Shown here: piece by piece, positions 53,965 to 62,245 of the stretch
How the letters are laid out: every line of letters begins with the position of its first letter
Numbering within the stretch: the stretch's first letter is position 1
From: CCMP332 sp040218795
GTDB taxonomy: Bacteria > Bacteroidota > Bacteroidia > Cytophagales > CCMP332
Reading direction: 5' to 3'
Assembly (NCBI GenBank): GCA_040218795.1
Contig: JAVJQT010000010.1
Coordinates: 1-64,000 of the forward strand
DNA: 64,000 nucleotides
The notes under the pieces: model-generated
Databases searched by the model: none
What the model saw: the letters and a program-made list of their open reading frames with translations, nothing else
What the model was told of the DNA's origin: nothing
Position numbers and translations under genes: made by a program

Positions 53965-55056
53965 ATGCCAAAAAAGATATTTATCACATTCACAATACTG
54001 CTGATAGGGATCAGTTCATTTTCAAAAGAAGAAACCATAATGCTTCCAAAACCCGGTGGTGCCTATGCCATCGGTACGATGACTTATTTCTGGAGCGATG
54101 AGAGTCGAACGATGACTTATTCTTCTCATCAGGGCGATAAAAGATGCATCGCTGTCCAACTATGGTATCCGGCGGAAAAGGATACACTTGCTCAAAAAGC
54201 ATTGTATGCCGGCAATAACAGTCAATACAAAATGGTGAATACCCATTCGAAATTGTATGCCCCTTTTAATAAATCAATAGCAACAGCACCGCTTATCTTA
54301 ATTATCCCCGGTAGAGGCATGGAGCGTTTTGCATATACGAGCATCATCGAAGAATTGGCAAGCCAGGGTTTTGTAGTAGCCGCCATAGATATGCCTGAAT
54401 TGGGCTATATGGTACTTCCGGATGGAAAAGAGATCAAAACGTCCGCACGCTTTGCTCCACCTGATGGCCTGATGGCCGGGCCTTATGAAAAAGTGGATGA
54501 ATTTTACGAAGAAGCGGTGAAACTGGGTATGCAGGATCTGGAATTTGCCATTGAAAAAATTGTGGCGTTGAATGCATATGACCCTTCCGGGCGCTTTACC
54601 TCAAAAATAAACATGGAAAAGATCGGCTTGTTCGGCCATTCACTGGGCGGAAGGATTGCAGGCGAACTGGCCGCCGGAAATAACAAAGTCAAGGCCTTTG
54701 CCGCCATGGAAGGCATTCCTCCACGGCATGTGCGTTTTGAGGGAAAAATAAGCATTCCCTCTCTGATGCTCTGCAGTTCGGGCACCTGGTATTATGCAGA
54801 AAAAAATTATCGCGATTTCATCGACAATCGAAAAGCAACAGTTCACATGATTGAACTGGTTGACTTTGGCCATAATTCACTGACTGATGGGCCTATATTA
54901 TTTCCCCGCTCCTACAAGTACGCCATCGATCCTTTTCGTGCATTGGAGATTTCCAGAAAATTGTTGGTTGATTTCTTTAATCAGGAATTAAATCAAAAAG
55001 GGAGATTTGGCAAAGACCTGGGTTCTATACTGAAGGTGAGGTACAATAAGTATTAA
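53965..55056 (+). CDS. Exported alpha/beta hydrolase (PAF-acetylhydrolase-like)
   Basis: A 363-residue serine hydrolase with a short signal peptide (MPKKIFITFTILLIGISSFS). LIIPGRGMERFAY forms the oxyanion-side strand. The nucleophile elbow is GLFGHSLGG with Ser226, a later Asp lies in the region after SLMLCSSGTWYY, and His is in DFGHNSLTDGP. The arrangement resembles platelet-activating-factor acetylhydrolase/dienelactone-hydrolase relatives. Substrate unknown. It is monocistronic and opens the repeat-rich part of the window. Confidence 0.85.
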   Translation: MPKKIFITFTILLIGISSFSKEETIMLPKPGGAYAIGTMTYFWSDESRTMTYSSHQGDKRCIAVQLWYPAEKDTLAQKALYAGNNSQYKMVNTHSKLYAPFNKSIATAPLILIIPGRGMERFAYTSIIEELASQGFVVAAIDMPELGYMVLPDGKEIKTSARFAPPDGLMAGPYEKVDEFYEEAVKLGMQDLEFAIEKIVALNAYDPSGRFTSKINMEKIGLFGHSLGGRIAGELAAGNNKVKAFAAMEGIPPRHVRFEGKISIPSLMLCSSGTWYYAEKNYRDFIDNRKATVHMIELVDFGHNSLTDGPILFPRSYKYAIDPFRALEISRKLLVDFFNQELNQKGRFGKDLGSILKVRYNKY

Positions 55057-55627
55057 GCACATGACGATCACCTACGCTAAAGCTTCGGTGATTAAAAATC
55101 ACGATCACCTACTTGCCGTCGCGTAGCCGCTTTGGTCGCCTACGCTAAAGCTTCAGCGACAGCGTGCGAAGCAAGGCGCTAAAGCTTCGGTGATTACACA
55201 TGACGCGCCTATGGCTGTCAGTGTAAAGCACATGAGGACAGACTTCGTTAAAACTTCGTCTGTTTAAAAATGAAAATCAATCAATTGAAACTCCAAATAA
55301 AAGATAAGTCCCCGTAGAAGCGAAGCTCATTACGGGGCCGTCATTGCAATGTATGACAATCAGCCACTTTAAATAACAAACTAAGAAATCTGTTCCAATA
55401 AAAAACTCCCCGGATCCCGATAGCTATCGGGAAATCCGGGGTCTCCCGAAATTTTAGAGCGATCAAATGATGAATGGTTCTTCAATAACTGATTTTAATT
55501 AAACAACTCATGCAGCCAAGCTTCCATGCTTTGTAAAAGCTATCAGTTTCATTAATTAAATATTAATAAACGATATTCTCCTCTTAGTCAATTGGCATTT
55601 CCTGTCAAATTCCACATCTTTAAAGCC
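55057..55627. repeat. Composite intergenic repeat cluster 1
   Basis: A ~570-base gap without a gene. In order: nested AAGCTTCGGTGATT and GCGTAGCCGCTTTGG words (55080-55195); one copy of the 32-bp unit that is tandem at 56267 (55202-55232); a hairpin ACAGAC...GTCTGT (55238-55263, module A); AATAAAAGATAAGTCCCCG (55296-55314, module B) followed by a CCCCG...CGGGG hairpin; the block GTCATTGCAATGTATGACAATCAGCC (55340-55365); and a long palindrome (55408-55441). TTTTAGAGCGATC follows at 55452. Confidence 0.85.
55408..55441. repeat. Long inverted repeat centred on GATAGCTATC
   Basis: CCCCGGATcCCGATAG / CTATCGGgaaATCCGGGG forms a 14-15 bp stem with almost no loop. No T-run follows, so it is not a typical terminator. 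Confidence 0.8.
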
Positions 55628-56260
55628 ATGTTCAGGACGAGTAAAGTCTCAGTGTTAATATTAGCCTTCCTCATCTCTTGTGCCAGTGAAGATATTCTCC
55701 GCACATGGATGACCTCCTATGACTACGAAAAGTCCTTTGACAATATTCTGATCATGGGTTTGATTAACAATGTGAATCTGAGGTCTTCGGTTGAAAATGA
55801 ATTTGTTTATGCCGCACGACTCGAAAGAATTTCGACAGGAAACGGCATGTCGCTTTTCCCGCCCGAGCTCGGAAAACCCTTCGAAGATGTAGAAAATGCC
55901 AAAACCAGAATGCGAGGCAAGGGCTATGATGGCGTATTGACTGTAACACTTGTGAATGTCAATGAGACAAGGTACATCGAACCCGAAGTGGTCTATGAGC
56001 CCTTTCTGTTTTATGAACGCTTTGGCAATTATTACAGAAACACATATCAGATGGTGTACAGACCCGGGTATTTTTCTGTCAATTCAAAATATTTCCTGGA
56101 AGTCAATTTCTATGAACTCAAAAAAGGGCAATTGGTATGGACCGGCCGATCGAGGGATTTCGACCATTCAGAATTTGATGAATTTCTCCCCGAATTTTCA
56201 AAGCTTCTTTTCAAAAATCTCATTAAGTCGGAAGTGTTGAAGAACGATCAACTTCGTTGA
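55628..56260 (+). CDS. Putative lipoprotein, unknown function
   Basis: A 210-residue protein with signal FRTSKVSVLILAFLISC, giving lipidated Cys about 18-19. The mature domain has mixed alpha/beta content (DNILIMGLINNVNLRSSVENEFV, GYDGVLTVTLVNVNETRYI) and an aromatic-rich part YERFGNYYRNTYQMVYRPGY. It resembles the small CsgG-like or DUF4136 lipoproteins in pattern but I cannot assign a family. The ATG at 55628 is preferred over TTG 55592 because it gives a normal signal peptide length. It is flanked on both sides by repeat clusters. Confidence 0.75.
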   Translation: MFRTSKVSVLILAFLISCASEDILRTWMTSYDYEKSFDNILIMGLINNVNLRSSVENEFVYAARLERISTGNGMSLFPPELGKPFEDVENAKTRMRGKGYDGVLTVTLVNVNETRYIEPEVVYEPFLFYERFGNYYRNTYQMVYRPGYFSVNSKYFLEVNFYELKKGQLVWTGRSRDFDHSEFDEFLPEFSKLLFKNLIKSEVLKNDQLR

Positions 56261-56759
56261 TTACACATGACGAGCCTATGGCTGTCAGTGTAAAGCAAAT
56301 GACGAGCCTATGGCTGTCAGTGTAAAGCAAATGACGAGCCTTTGGCTGTCAGTGTAAAGCAAATGACGAGCCTTTGGCTGTCAGTGTAAAGCATATGACG
56401 AGCCTATGGCTGTCAGTGTAAAGCACATGAGGACAGAATCGTTAAAACTTCGTCTGTTAAAAAATAACGATCAATCAATTGAAACTCCCAATAAAAGATA
56501 AGTCCCCGCCTGCCTGCGCTCATTAGCATAAGCTTCGGCAGGCAAGAAATTTTAGAGTGACCAAATAGTTTAGAGTCTGCCTTCGCTTCCACCTTCTTGC
56601 CTTCGCGTAGCCGCTTTGGCGAAGCACGGCGCGGAAGCTCCGGTGGACAAGTAAGCTTCGGCAGGCAAGAAATTTTAGAGCGATCAAGCGTTTTACCAAG
56701 GCATTAGAAAAGCGATATCCCCTATTTTAAATATTATTTTGATCCCTTATCTTTAATGG
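56261..56759. repeat. Composite intergenic repeat cluster 2
   Basis: A ~500-base gene-free gap. It holds the five-copy 32-bp tandem array (56267-56426), module A hairpin (56433-56457), module B AATAAAAGATAAGTCCCCG (56490-56508), palindromic module C (56509-56546), TTTTAGAGTGACC, and a longer module C variant (56576-56668) that ends in GCTTCGGCAGGCAAG and TTTTAGAGCGATC. Confidence 0.85.
56267..56426. repeat. 32-bp tandem repeat, five copies
   Basis: Units begin at 56267, 56299, 56331, 56363 and 56395; each is ATGACGAGCCTATGGCTGTC followed by AGTGTAAAGCAA or a one- to two-base variant. Within each unit TGACgAGCC-TAT-GGCTgTCA is an imperfect palindrome. There are no spacers, so this is not a CRISPR array. 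Confidence 0.95.
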
Positions 56760-57470
56760 ATGATTAAAACAAAAAACAGGCATTACCTTTTACTCTTTTT
56801 ATCATTCTTAATTCCCTTTTTATATTCTTGTAAAGACGACGATGACACGGCTCCGCTTGAAGAGAATGCAGTGCCACAAATCTTAATTTCAGGCCCAGAA
56901 TACGACACCATTAATCCCATAGAAGCGCCTATTGAAGAATTATGGGTTATTGCTACGGATGCAGATGGCGCAGAAGACATTGCCGCGGTAATTCTCAATA
57001 TTTCAGAGATCAATCTGGAAGAGCTGATTGTCAGGCCGGACGATAGCACAGAAATTTGCCGCTTGCCCTATTACAGCGATAATGATACCATTAACATCTT
57101 CCCTTATCTCAATAAAACCAGTTTTAGTATTGTCAACCAGCCACTTATAAGAACAATTAGCAACCGCTATTATTTTCAGCTTTATTATCAAGTATTATGT
57201 GATGGCGGGTTTTTAAAACAGCACAATAGTTTCGGAGATTGGGTGAAGAGTTGTACTAATTCTGATACCTATAAATATTCGATTGAACAGTTTGGCCTCT
57301 ATCCTCCCCTTATCGATGATGCTCGGGATGTATTTGTAACTTATGCTAAATTCAGCGTAAAAGGCATTCGTATCGACGTTTTTGATCATTCCGGTTCAAG
57401 TTCGAGCAAAAACTTCCCTGATTTATCCTGCTATTTTAGCAATTCAATGGAAGACCAGACCTTGCCATAA
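56760..57470 (+). CDS. Putative lipoprotein, unknown function
   Basis: A 236-residue protein with lipoprotein signal YLLLFLSFLIPFLYSC (Cys about 24) followed by an acidic CKDDDD stretch, as in Bacteroidota surface-exposed lipoproteins. The mature part is beta-rich with an Ig-like appearance (ELWVIATDADGAEDIAAVIL). It has four further Cys residues. No family recognised. It stands alone between repeat clusters. Confidence 0.75.
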   Translation: MIKTKNRHYLLLFLSFLIPFLYSCKDDDDTAPLEENAVPQILISGPEYDTINPIEAPIEELWVIATDADGAEDIAAVILNISEINLEELIVRPDDSTEICRLPYYSDNDTINIFPYLNKTSFSIVNQPLIRTISNRYYFQLYYQVLCDGGFLKQHNSFGDWVKSCTNSDTYKYSIEQFGLYPPLIDDARDVFVTYAKFSVKGIRIDVFDHSGSSSSKNFPDLSCYFSNSMEDQTLP

Positions 57471-57820
57471 TAGCTTTTCTTTTTGAGTATCAAAGTAAGA
57501 GTAGGACAGACTTCGTTAAAACTTCGTCTGTTATAAAATGTAGATTGACGAATTACGAATTTCGAATTTAGAATTACGATCAATCCATTGAAACTCCCAA
57601 TAAAAGACTATCCCTGTCTTCGCATCCCCCTTCTTGCCTTCGCGCTGTGCCAATTTAAGCTTCATGCGATAGTTGGTAGCCGCTATGGCGAAGCACGGTG
57701 CTGAAGCTCCGGTGGACAAGTAAGCTTCGGCAGGCAAGGATCTCATATTTCCCAAAATAGAATCAAATATTATAAATATTGCTTAAATTGTATATGTAAA
57801 AAACTAAACCCCAATACATT
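57471..57820. repeat. Composite intergenic repeat cluster 3
   Basis: A ~350-base gene-free gap with module A (57506-57531), an AATTACGAATTTCGAATTTAG low-complexity insert, module B variant AATAAAAGACTATCCC (57599-57614), and a long module C variant (57615-57738) ending GTAAGCTTCGGCAGGCAAG. Confidence 0.8.
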
Positions 57821-58237
57821 ATGACAATTAAAAGCAGAATATTAGCGACACTCGTCGGCTTTGTGGTATTGTTTCTACTGGGCTGGCTTCTTTATGGCGC
57901 ATTGCTCATGGATTTTTATGTGAGCAATTCGGGATCGGCAACGGGCCTCAACCGGGCAGAAGATGAAATGGTATGGTGGGCATTAATACTTGGAAATGTA
58001 TTCCAGGCTTATTTGTTGGTTTATATTTTCGGCACCTGGGCGCAGATCAAAACCTTTATGGGCGGCTTGCAAGGCGGGGCCATCATAGGACTAATTCTAG
58101 GCTTCGGTCTCAATCTGACCTGGTACGGCACCAGCAATGCCATGAACCTGACCGCCACTCTTGTGGATCCTTTTGTAACGGCCATTATGCTGGGCATCAC
58201 AGGCGGCGCCGTTGGCTGGATGTTAGGAAGGGAATAA
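57821..58237 (+). CDS. Small four-helix membrane protein
   Basis: A 138-residue protein with four predicted transmembrane helices (about 8-30, 50-72, 78-100, 112-135). The Gly-rich segments GGLQGGAIIGLILGFG and GITGGAVGWMLGRE suggest tight helix packing. No family recognised. It is followed by a clear terminator, so it is probably monocistronic. Confidence 0.75.
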   Translation: MTIKSRILATLVGFVVLFLLGWLLYGALLMDFYVSNSGSATGLNRAEDEMVWWALILGNVFQAYLLVYIFGTWAQIKTFMGGLQGGAIIGLILGFGLNLTWYGTSNAMNLTATLVDPFVTAIMLGITGGAVGWMLGRE

Positions 58238-58260
58238 AGCATTTTGTAAATCCTTATTTC

Positions 58261-58295
58261 AAAGGAAGCAGCTTAAATGAGGCTTCCTTTTTTTT
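58261..58295 (+). terminator. Rho-independent terminator
   Basis: AAGGAAGC / GCTTCCTT stem (about 58262-58290) followed by eight T residues, 24 bases after the membrane protein stop. Confidence 0.85.
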
Positions 58296-58399
58296 GTGCC
58301 TGAATTAATATTGGCAGCTAAAATCCGGGTGCTCAATTCTTGAAAATGCAGCGCATAAATAAATAAATTGCCATTAATAAATTTGTAATTAATGATGTA

Positions 58400-58407
58400 T
58401 AAATTTG
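58400..58407 (+). promoter_or_regulatory. -7 element of the lipocalin-like lipoprotein gene
   Basis: TAAATTTG fits TAnnTTTG. It lies only 5 bases before ATG 58412 and 23 before ATG 58430, favouring the second start. Confidence 0.5.
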
Positions 58408-58429
58408 CCGAATGAATAAACTTATAACT

Positions 58430-58918
58430 ATGAGAAATTTACTTTTATTAACAATTATTTCGTCTTTATTTATCGCCTGTGGCGACGATGACAGTGGCAG
58501 TACACCGGGTGCTTCTAAATCAAAAACCGAATTGCTTACTGAGGGAAAATGGCAAATTACTGCGATGACCATCGCGCCAGCCGTAGATTTGGGTGGTGGA
58601 AATCTGGTAACAGATTTTTACAACAACTTCCTCGAAGAATGCGACAGAGATGATCTTCTAAACTGGAATGCCGATGGAACTTATGCCCACGAAGAAGGTG
58701 CAATATCTTGTGATTCTGCAGGTACAGGAGGCGAAGTTTATGATGAAGGAGACTGGTCTTTCAATGCTAGTGAAACCGTGTTAACTGAAATTAGCAACGA
58801 TGGCGACACCAGTACTTTTACCATTGTTTCAATTACTTCAAGTCAGATTGTAGCCACTGTAATCGAAGAATTCGATACAACAGAACATACAATTACTGCT
58901 ACTCTAATAAAGCAGTAA
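58430..58918 (+). CDS. Lipocalin-like lipoprotein
   Basis: A 162-residue protein with lipoprotein signal LLLLTIISSLFIAC (Cys about 17) and the acidic CGDDDSG surface-export-like tail. The body resembles Bacteroidota lipocalin-like domains: LLTEGKWQITAMTI, a central NWNADGTYAHEEG, then GDWSFNASETVLTEI. ATG 58412 is also in frame but too close to the -7 element. It is bounded by its own promoter and terminator. Confidence 0.78.
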   Translation: MRNLLLLTIISSLFIACGDDDSGSTPGASKSKTELLTEGKWQITAMTIAPAVDLGGGNLVTDFYNNFLEECDRDDLLNWNADGTYAHEEGAISCDSAGTGGEVYDEGDWSFNASETVLTEISNDGDTSTFTIVSITSSQIVATVIEEFDTTEHTITATLIKQ

Positions 58919-58933
58919 TTTCCTTTTAACACA

Positions 58934-58967
58934 GAAAAAAGCACGAATTGGATTCGTGCTTTTTTTT
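58934..58967 (+). terminator. Rho-independent terminator
   Basis: GCACGAAT / ATTCGTGC, an 8-bp perfect stem with a 3-base loop, flanked by A and T runs; it may work in both directions. Confidence 0.9.
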
Positions 58968-59001
58968 GCCTATCCCCAAAAGAAAACCATTACCTCACCC
59001 G

Positions 59002-59093
59002 AATAAAAGACCAGTCCCCGCACAAACCTCTCCAATTGGAATTCACGGAAGGCCAGCCCTGAAGGCTCGAAGAGTCCTTCAGGCGGATTGTCA
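59002..59093. repeat. Repeat module B and flank on the left of the GIY-YIG gene
   Basis: AATAAAAGACCAGTCCCCG at 59002-59020, then a CCTGAAGG...CCTTCAGG hairpin, ending in GGATTGTCATTACAAAGTAT, which resembles GTCATTGCAATGTATGACAATC in clusters 1 and 5. Confidence 0.7.
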
Positions 59094-59393
59094 TTACAAA
59101 GTATTGTAGAGGTCTTCCCAATTCGGATTTATCGAATTAATTAGATTTAGTTTCCATTTTCTCTTATATCTCTTAATCAACCATTCGCGATGTTTTGCCT
59201 GATCAGCATCATCAAATTCTTCAAAATAAACAAGCTTCGATATTTTATATTTTGCAGTAAAGCTGTTCTCGTACAAAAAATTTTTGTGTTCATATATTCT
59301 TCTGTGTAAATCATTTGTAAAACCGGTGTAAAGCACTCTATTATTTTTTGTGGTCAGTATATAGACATAAAATTTGTTTAATACAGGCATCAT
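59094..59393 (-). CDS. GIY-YIG nuclease family protein (short, YhbQ/UvrC-like domain)
   Basis: A 99-residue single-domain GIY-YIG protein: YVYIL (9-13) and LYTG (21-24) form the namesake strands, Arg31/32 follows in DLHRRIYEHK, and the metal-binding Glu is in QAKHREWLIKRYKRKWKL (Glu70). Short proteins of this type are numerous in Bacteroidota and often called excinuclease-like, without a known role. Here both sides of the ORF match pieces of the local repeat family, which hints at mobility. Met1 and Met2 are both possible starts. Confidence 0.88.
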   Translation of the reverse strand: MMPVLNKFYVYILTTKNNRVLYTGFTNDLHRRIYEHKNFLYENSFTAKYKISKLVYFEEFDDADQAKHREWLIKRYKRKWKLNLINSINPNWEDLYNTL

Positions 59394-59844
59394 TGAGCCA
59401 AGGAAAGGAACTTCTAAGGAAGTAAGTGCCGCAATTGATTCGACGGCCCCGTCTGCCCCCGCATTTATTGCGGGGCGGGGACCATGTTCTTTTGTGTGTA
59501 GAATTTATCTATTGTAGATTGAGAAAATAGAAGGCTTCTAAAACTAAGTCAGTTAAAAAAATTCCAGAGTCCCGCAGTTCGCCCCAATAAAAGACCAGTC
59601 CCCGCCTGCCTACGCATATTAGCATAAGCTTCGGCAGACAAGGACCTCTTACAATTTTAGAGCGACCTTTAGTTTGGAGTTTTCCGAAAGGGATCAAGAG
59701 TTGAAACCTTTCGTTGTTTAATTTGAGGCCTTTGGGCAATTCAAGCCAAACCCTAAAAAATGGAGAATAAAAACAGATTATTTACCTTTGCCTTTTTAAG
59801 AAGCATTCAAGATATGGGAAACCAGTGCTTTGTAAGCAATACTT
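59394..59844. repeat. Composite intergenic repeat cluster 4
   Basis: A ~450-base gene-free gap. GACGGCCCCGTC (59442-59454), a CCCCGCA-TGCGGGG hairpin (59458-59476), module B AATAAAAGACCAGTCCCCG (59586-59604), module C (59604-59643) and ATTTTAGAGCGACC. The lpxL-like promoter lies at its right end. Confidence 0.8.
59783..59790 (+). promoter_or_regulatory. -7 element of the acyltransferase-desaturase operon
   Basis: TACCTTTG fits TAnnTTTG, 54 bases before the ATG at 59845. Confidence 0.5.
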
Positions 59845-60729
59845 ATGAAAGCACTCACCTTTTATCTTACTTATCCGCTCATTTGGCTTGTATCCAGTAG
59901 CCCTTTTCCCATCCTCTACAAAATATCCGATTTCCTCTTTTTTATGCTATACCAGGTATTTGGTTATCGCAAAAAAGTGGTGCTCAGCAATCTTCAAAGA
60001 TCTTTTCCCGACAAAAGCGATCAGGAAATCGATCAGCTGGCAAGGGAATTCTATAAGTATCTCTGCGACCTTATTCTGGAAACGCTCAAGACCGTAACCT
60101 GGACAGAAAAAGAAGCCAGATCGAGAGTAAAAATGAATAATCCTGAACTGCTCGATCCCTATTATGAAAAAGGACAAAGCCTTGTGGTTGTATTAGGTCA
60201 TCTTGGCAATTGGGAATGGGCAGGCCCTTGTTTCTCGCTTTACTGCAAACATCAACTTTTTGTGGTTTATCTGCCACTGAGCAATCCTTATTTCGAGAAA
60301 ATGCTACAGGGTTCCCGTACAAAGTTCAATACGAAGATCGTTCCCAAAAAAGAGGCCCTCAGAGCAATGATCGGCTATAAAAAGACCATCTCTGCCACAG
60401 CACTTATTGCTGATCAGGCGCCAAATCCGGTCACTTCGGCATTGTGGATGGACTTTTTGAATCAGGAGACAGCGGTATTCAACGGTCCCGAAAAAATCTC
60501 AAAAATGATGGATTACCCGGTGGTATACATGGATGTAAATCGTGTAAAACGCGGTCATTATGAAGTGACAGCAAAACTATTATTTGATAAGCCAAAGGAG
60601 ACAGAAGAAAAAGAAATTACCATTGCCTTCAATAAGATTTTGGAAGAAGGCATCCTCGATAGACCAGCCACCTGGCTATGGTCACATAAACGATGGAAAC
60701 ATAAAAGACCTTCAGAGACAGCAGAATGA
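59845..60729 (+). CDS. LpxL/HtrB-type lysophospholipid/lipid A acyltransferase
   Basis: A 294-residue inner-membrane acyltransferase. An N-terminal hydrophobic anchor (about 1-35) precedes the Hx4(D/E) motif GHLGNWE (His119, Glu124), the PKKEALRAMI segment and IADQAPNP, all characteristic of the LPLAT_LABLAT group that adds secondary acyl chains to lipid A or related lipids. Its stop overlaps the start of a fatty acid desaturase (ATGA), consistent with membrane lipid remodelling. Confidence 0.92.
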   Translation: MKALTFYLTYPLIWLVSSSPFPILYKISDFLFFMLYQVFGYRKKVVLSNLQRSFPDKSDQEIDQLAREFYKYLCDLILETLKTVTWTEKEARSRVKMNNPELLDPYYEKGQSLVVVLGHLGNWEWAGPCFSLYCKHQLFVVYLPLSNPYFEKMLQGSRTKFNTKIVPKKEALRAMIGYKKTISATALIADQAPNPVTSALWMDFLNQETAVFNGPEKISKMMDYPVVYMDVNRVKRGHYEVTAKLLFDKPKETEEKEITIAFNKILEEGILDRPATWLWSHKRWKHKRPSETAE

Positions 60730-61733
60730 ATGTAGAGACATTGGAAAAACCGAATCAGGAAAAGCCTTTTCTTAAGGGCAGAGAGCTTATTCTTCAAAGT
60801 ATGAAATATGCTAAGGAAGACAAATTCAGAAGCTGGCTTGAAACTCTAATGACACTGGTATTAATGGCCTTGGCTTTTTCAGGCACGTTTTTTATTAACC
60901 AATGGCTTGGAAAACTAGTTTTTAGTGTATTGGCCGGTTTGCTGATTGTTCGCTTTTTTATCATTTACCACGATTTCCTTCATGGAGCTATTTTAAAGAA
61001 ATCGCCCATGGCCAAACTCATCATGACGCTTTTTGGCATTTTTGTATTAGCTCCCATCAATATCTGGAAAGGCACGCATGATCATCATCATAACAATAAT
61101 TCCAAACTCAGTAATCATGGAATAGGCTCCTATCCTCTTTTATCCAAAAATGATTTTGAGCGGCTTAGCAAAAAGAAGAAATTCATTTATCTGGCAACAC
61201 GGCATCCTTTGACGATCTTTTTTGGCTATTTCACCCTTTTCATTTTTGACTTTAATATCAGATCTATCATTAATAATCCGAGGAAACACTGGGATTCTTT
61301 TATTGCCTTAGTGCTACATATTGGAATTGCTACATTCATATTTATTTCCGGAGGCTTCCAGACTTTAATATTGAGCTGGATCATTCCATTTATAATTGCC
61401 AATGCCCTGGGTGCTTATCTTTTTTATGCCCAGCATAATTTCCCCGGTGCCACATTCAAAGACAATAGAAACTGGGATTATGCCCAGGCGGCAATAGACT
61501 CTACAAGTTATATGAAAATGGGGCCGCTGATGAACTGGATGACCGGTAATATCGGCTATCATCATGTTCACCATGTAAACCACACCATCCCCTTTTACAG
61601 ATTAAAAGAAGCCATGCGTAATATGCCCGAGCTTCAAAATCCCAAGACTACTTCTTTGCACCCCAAAGATATCATCGCCTGTCTTCGACTCAAGATCTGG
61701 GATCCGGAATTGGGGGAGATCAGAGCGCTGTAA
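60726..61733 (+). CDS. Membrane fatty acid desaturase
   Basis: A 335-residue integral membrane di-iron desaturase. The three histidine boxes are YHDFLHG (His82-His86), THDHHHNNN (about 118-122) and YHHVHHVNH (about 278-286). Four membrane-spanning helices surround them (for example LMTLVLMALAFSGTFFI and IGIATFIFISGGF). It probably introduces a double bond into acyl chains for fluidity control. It is translationally coupled to the acyltransferase gene. Confidence 0.92.
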   Translation: MNVETLEKPNQEKPFLKGRELILQSMKYAKEDKFRSWLETLMTLVLMALAFSGTFFINQWLGKLVFSVLAGLLIVRFFIIYHDFLHGAILKKSPMAKLIMTLFGIFVLAPINIWKGTHDHHHNNNSKLSNHGIGSYPLLSKNDFERLSKKKKFIYLATRHPLTIFFGYFTLFIFDFNIRSIINNPRKHWDSFIALVLHIGIATFIFISGGFQTLILSWIIPFIIANALGAYLFYAQHNFPGATFKDNRNWDYAQAAIDSTSYMKMGPLMNWMTGNIGYHHVHHVNHTIPFYRLKEAMRNMPELQNPKTTSLHPKDIIACLRLKIWDPELGEIRAL

Positions 61734-62172
61734 GCCGCCGCTGCGCAATAAAGAATAAACAATAAACAGAACGAAAAGGATAGAAAATTACGACAGACTT
61801 CGTTAAAACTTCGTCTGTTAAAAAAAGACGATCAATCAATTGAAATTCCCAATAAAAAGATAAGCCCCCGTAGAAGCGAAGCGCTTTACGGGGCAGTCAA
61901 TGCAATGTATGACAATCGGCCGCTTTAAATAACAAATAAAGAAATATGACTCAAAAAAAGGATTAGTCCCTGCCCCCATTCCACAAAACCACTCCAGCCC
62001 ATACCAAAACTGCATTTCCTACTCCTAATCAATTTATTAGTGCTCCAAATTGTTTGCACATAGAGCCATGCAGCTAAGCCCATTGGCCGCTTGGCGCAGA
62101 GCGATGGTGAAGGATTCTGTATTGGGGAGGATTTGAAAAGCTCATTTAACAATTACATATAATATCACACAA
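61734..62172. repeat. Composite intergenic repeat cluster 5
   Basis: Module A hairpin (61793-61818), module B AATAAAAAGATAAGCCCCCG (61851-61870), a CCCCG...CGGGG hairpin (61866-61892) and the block GTCAATGCAATGTATGACAATCGGCC (61896-61921), followed by about 250 bases in which I see nothing. It is nearly identical in order to the right half of cluster 1. Confidence 0.8.
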
Positions 62173-62203
62173 TTGAGTGCTAGGATATCTAATAATATTT
62201 TTG
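62173..62203 (+). promoter_or_regulatory. Promoter of the right-edge operon
   Basis: TTG at 62173-62175, 20 bases, then TATTTTTG at 62196-62203: an exact Bacteroidota -33/-7 pair, 42 bases before the first ATG. Confidence 0.7.
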
Positions 62204-62245
62204 CATTTTAGATGTGTAAATAATTTATAATCAAAATCTTAAAAT

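Noticed and set aside
56267..56426. CRISPR array
   Set aside because: The 32-bp units are directly adjacent with no spacers and no cas genes are near.
57531..57755. 74-codon minus-strand ORF
   Set aside because: It reads through repeat modules B and C; the shared word VFYW with the ORF at 59509-59739 comes from the repeat, not from protein homology.
59509..59739. 76-codon minus-strand ORF
   Set aside because: It is contained in repeat cluster 4 and has no promoter, signal or domain.
61925..62152. 75-codon minus-strand ORF
   Set aside because: Unusual composition, no recognisable features, and it lies in a gap after repeat cluster 5; not supported as a gene.
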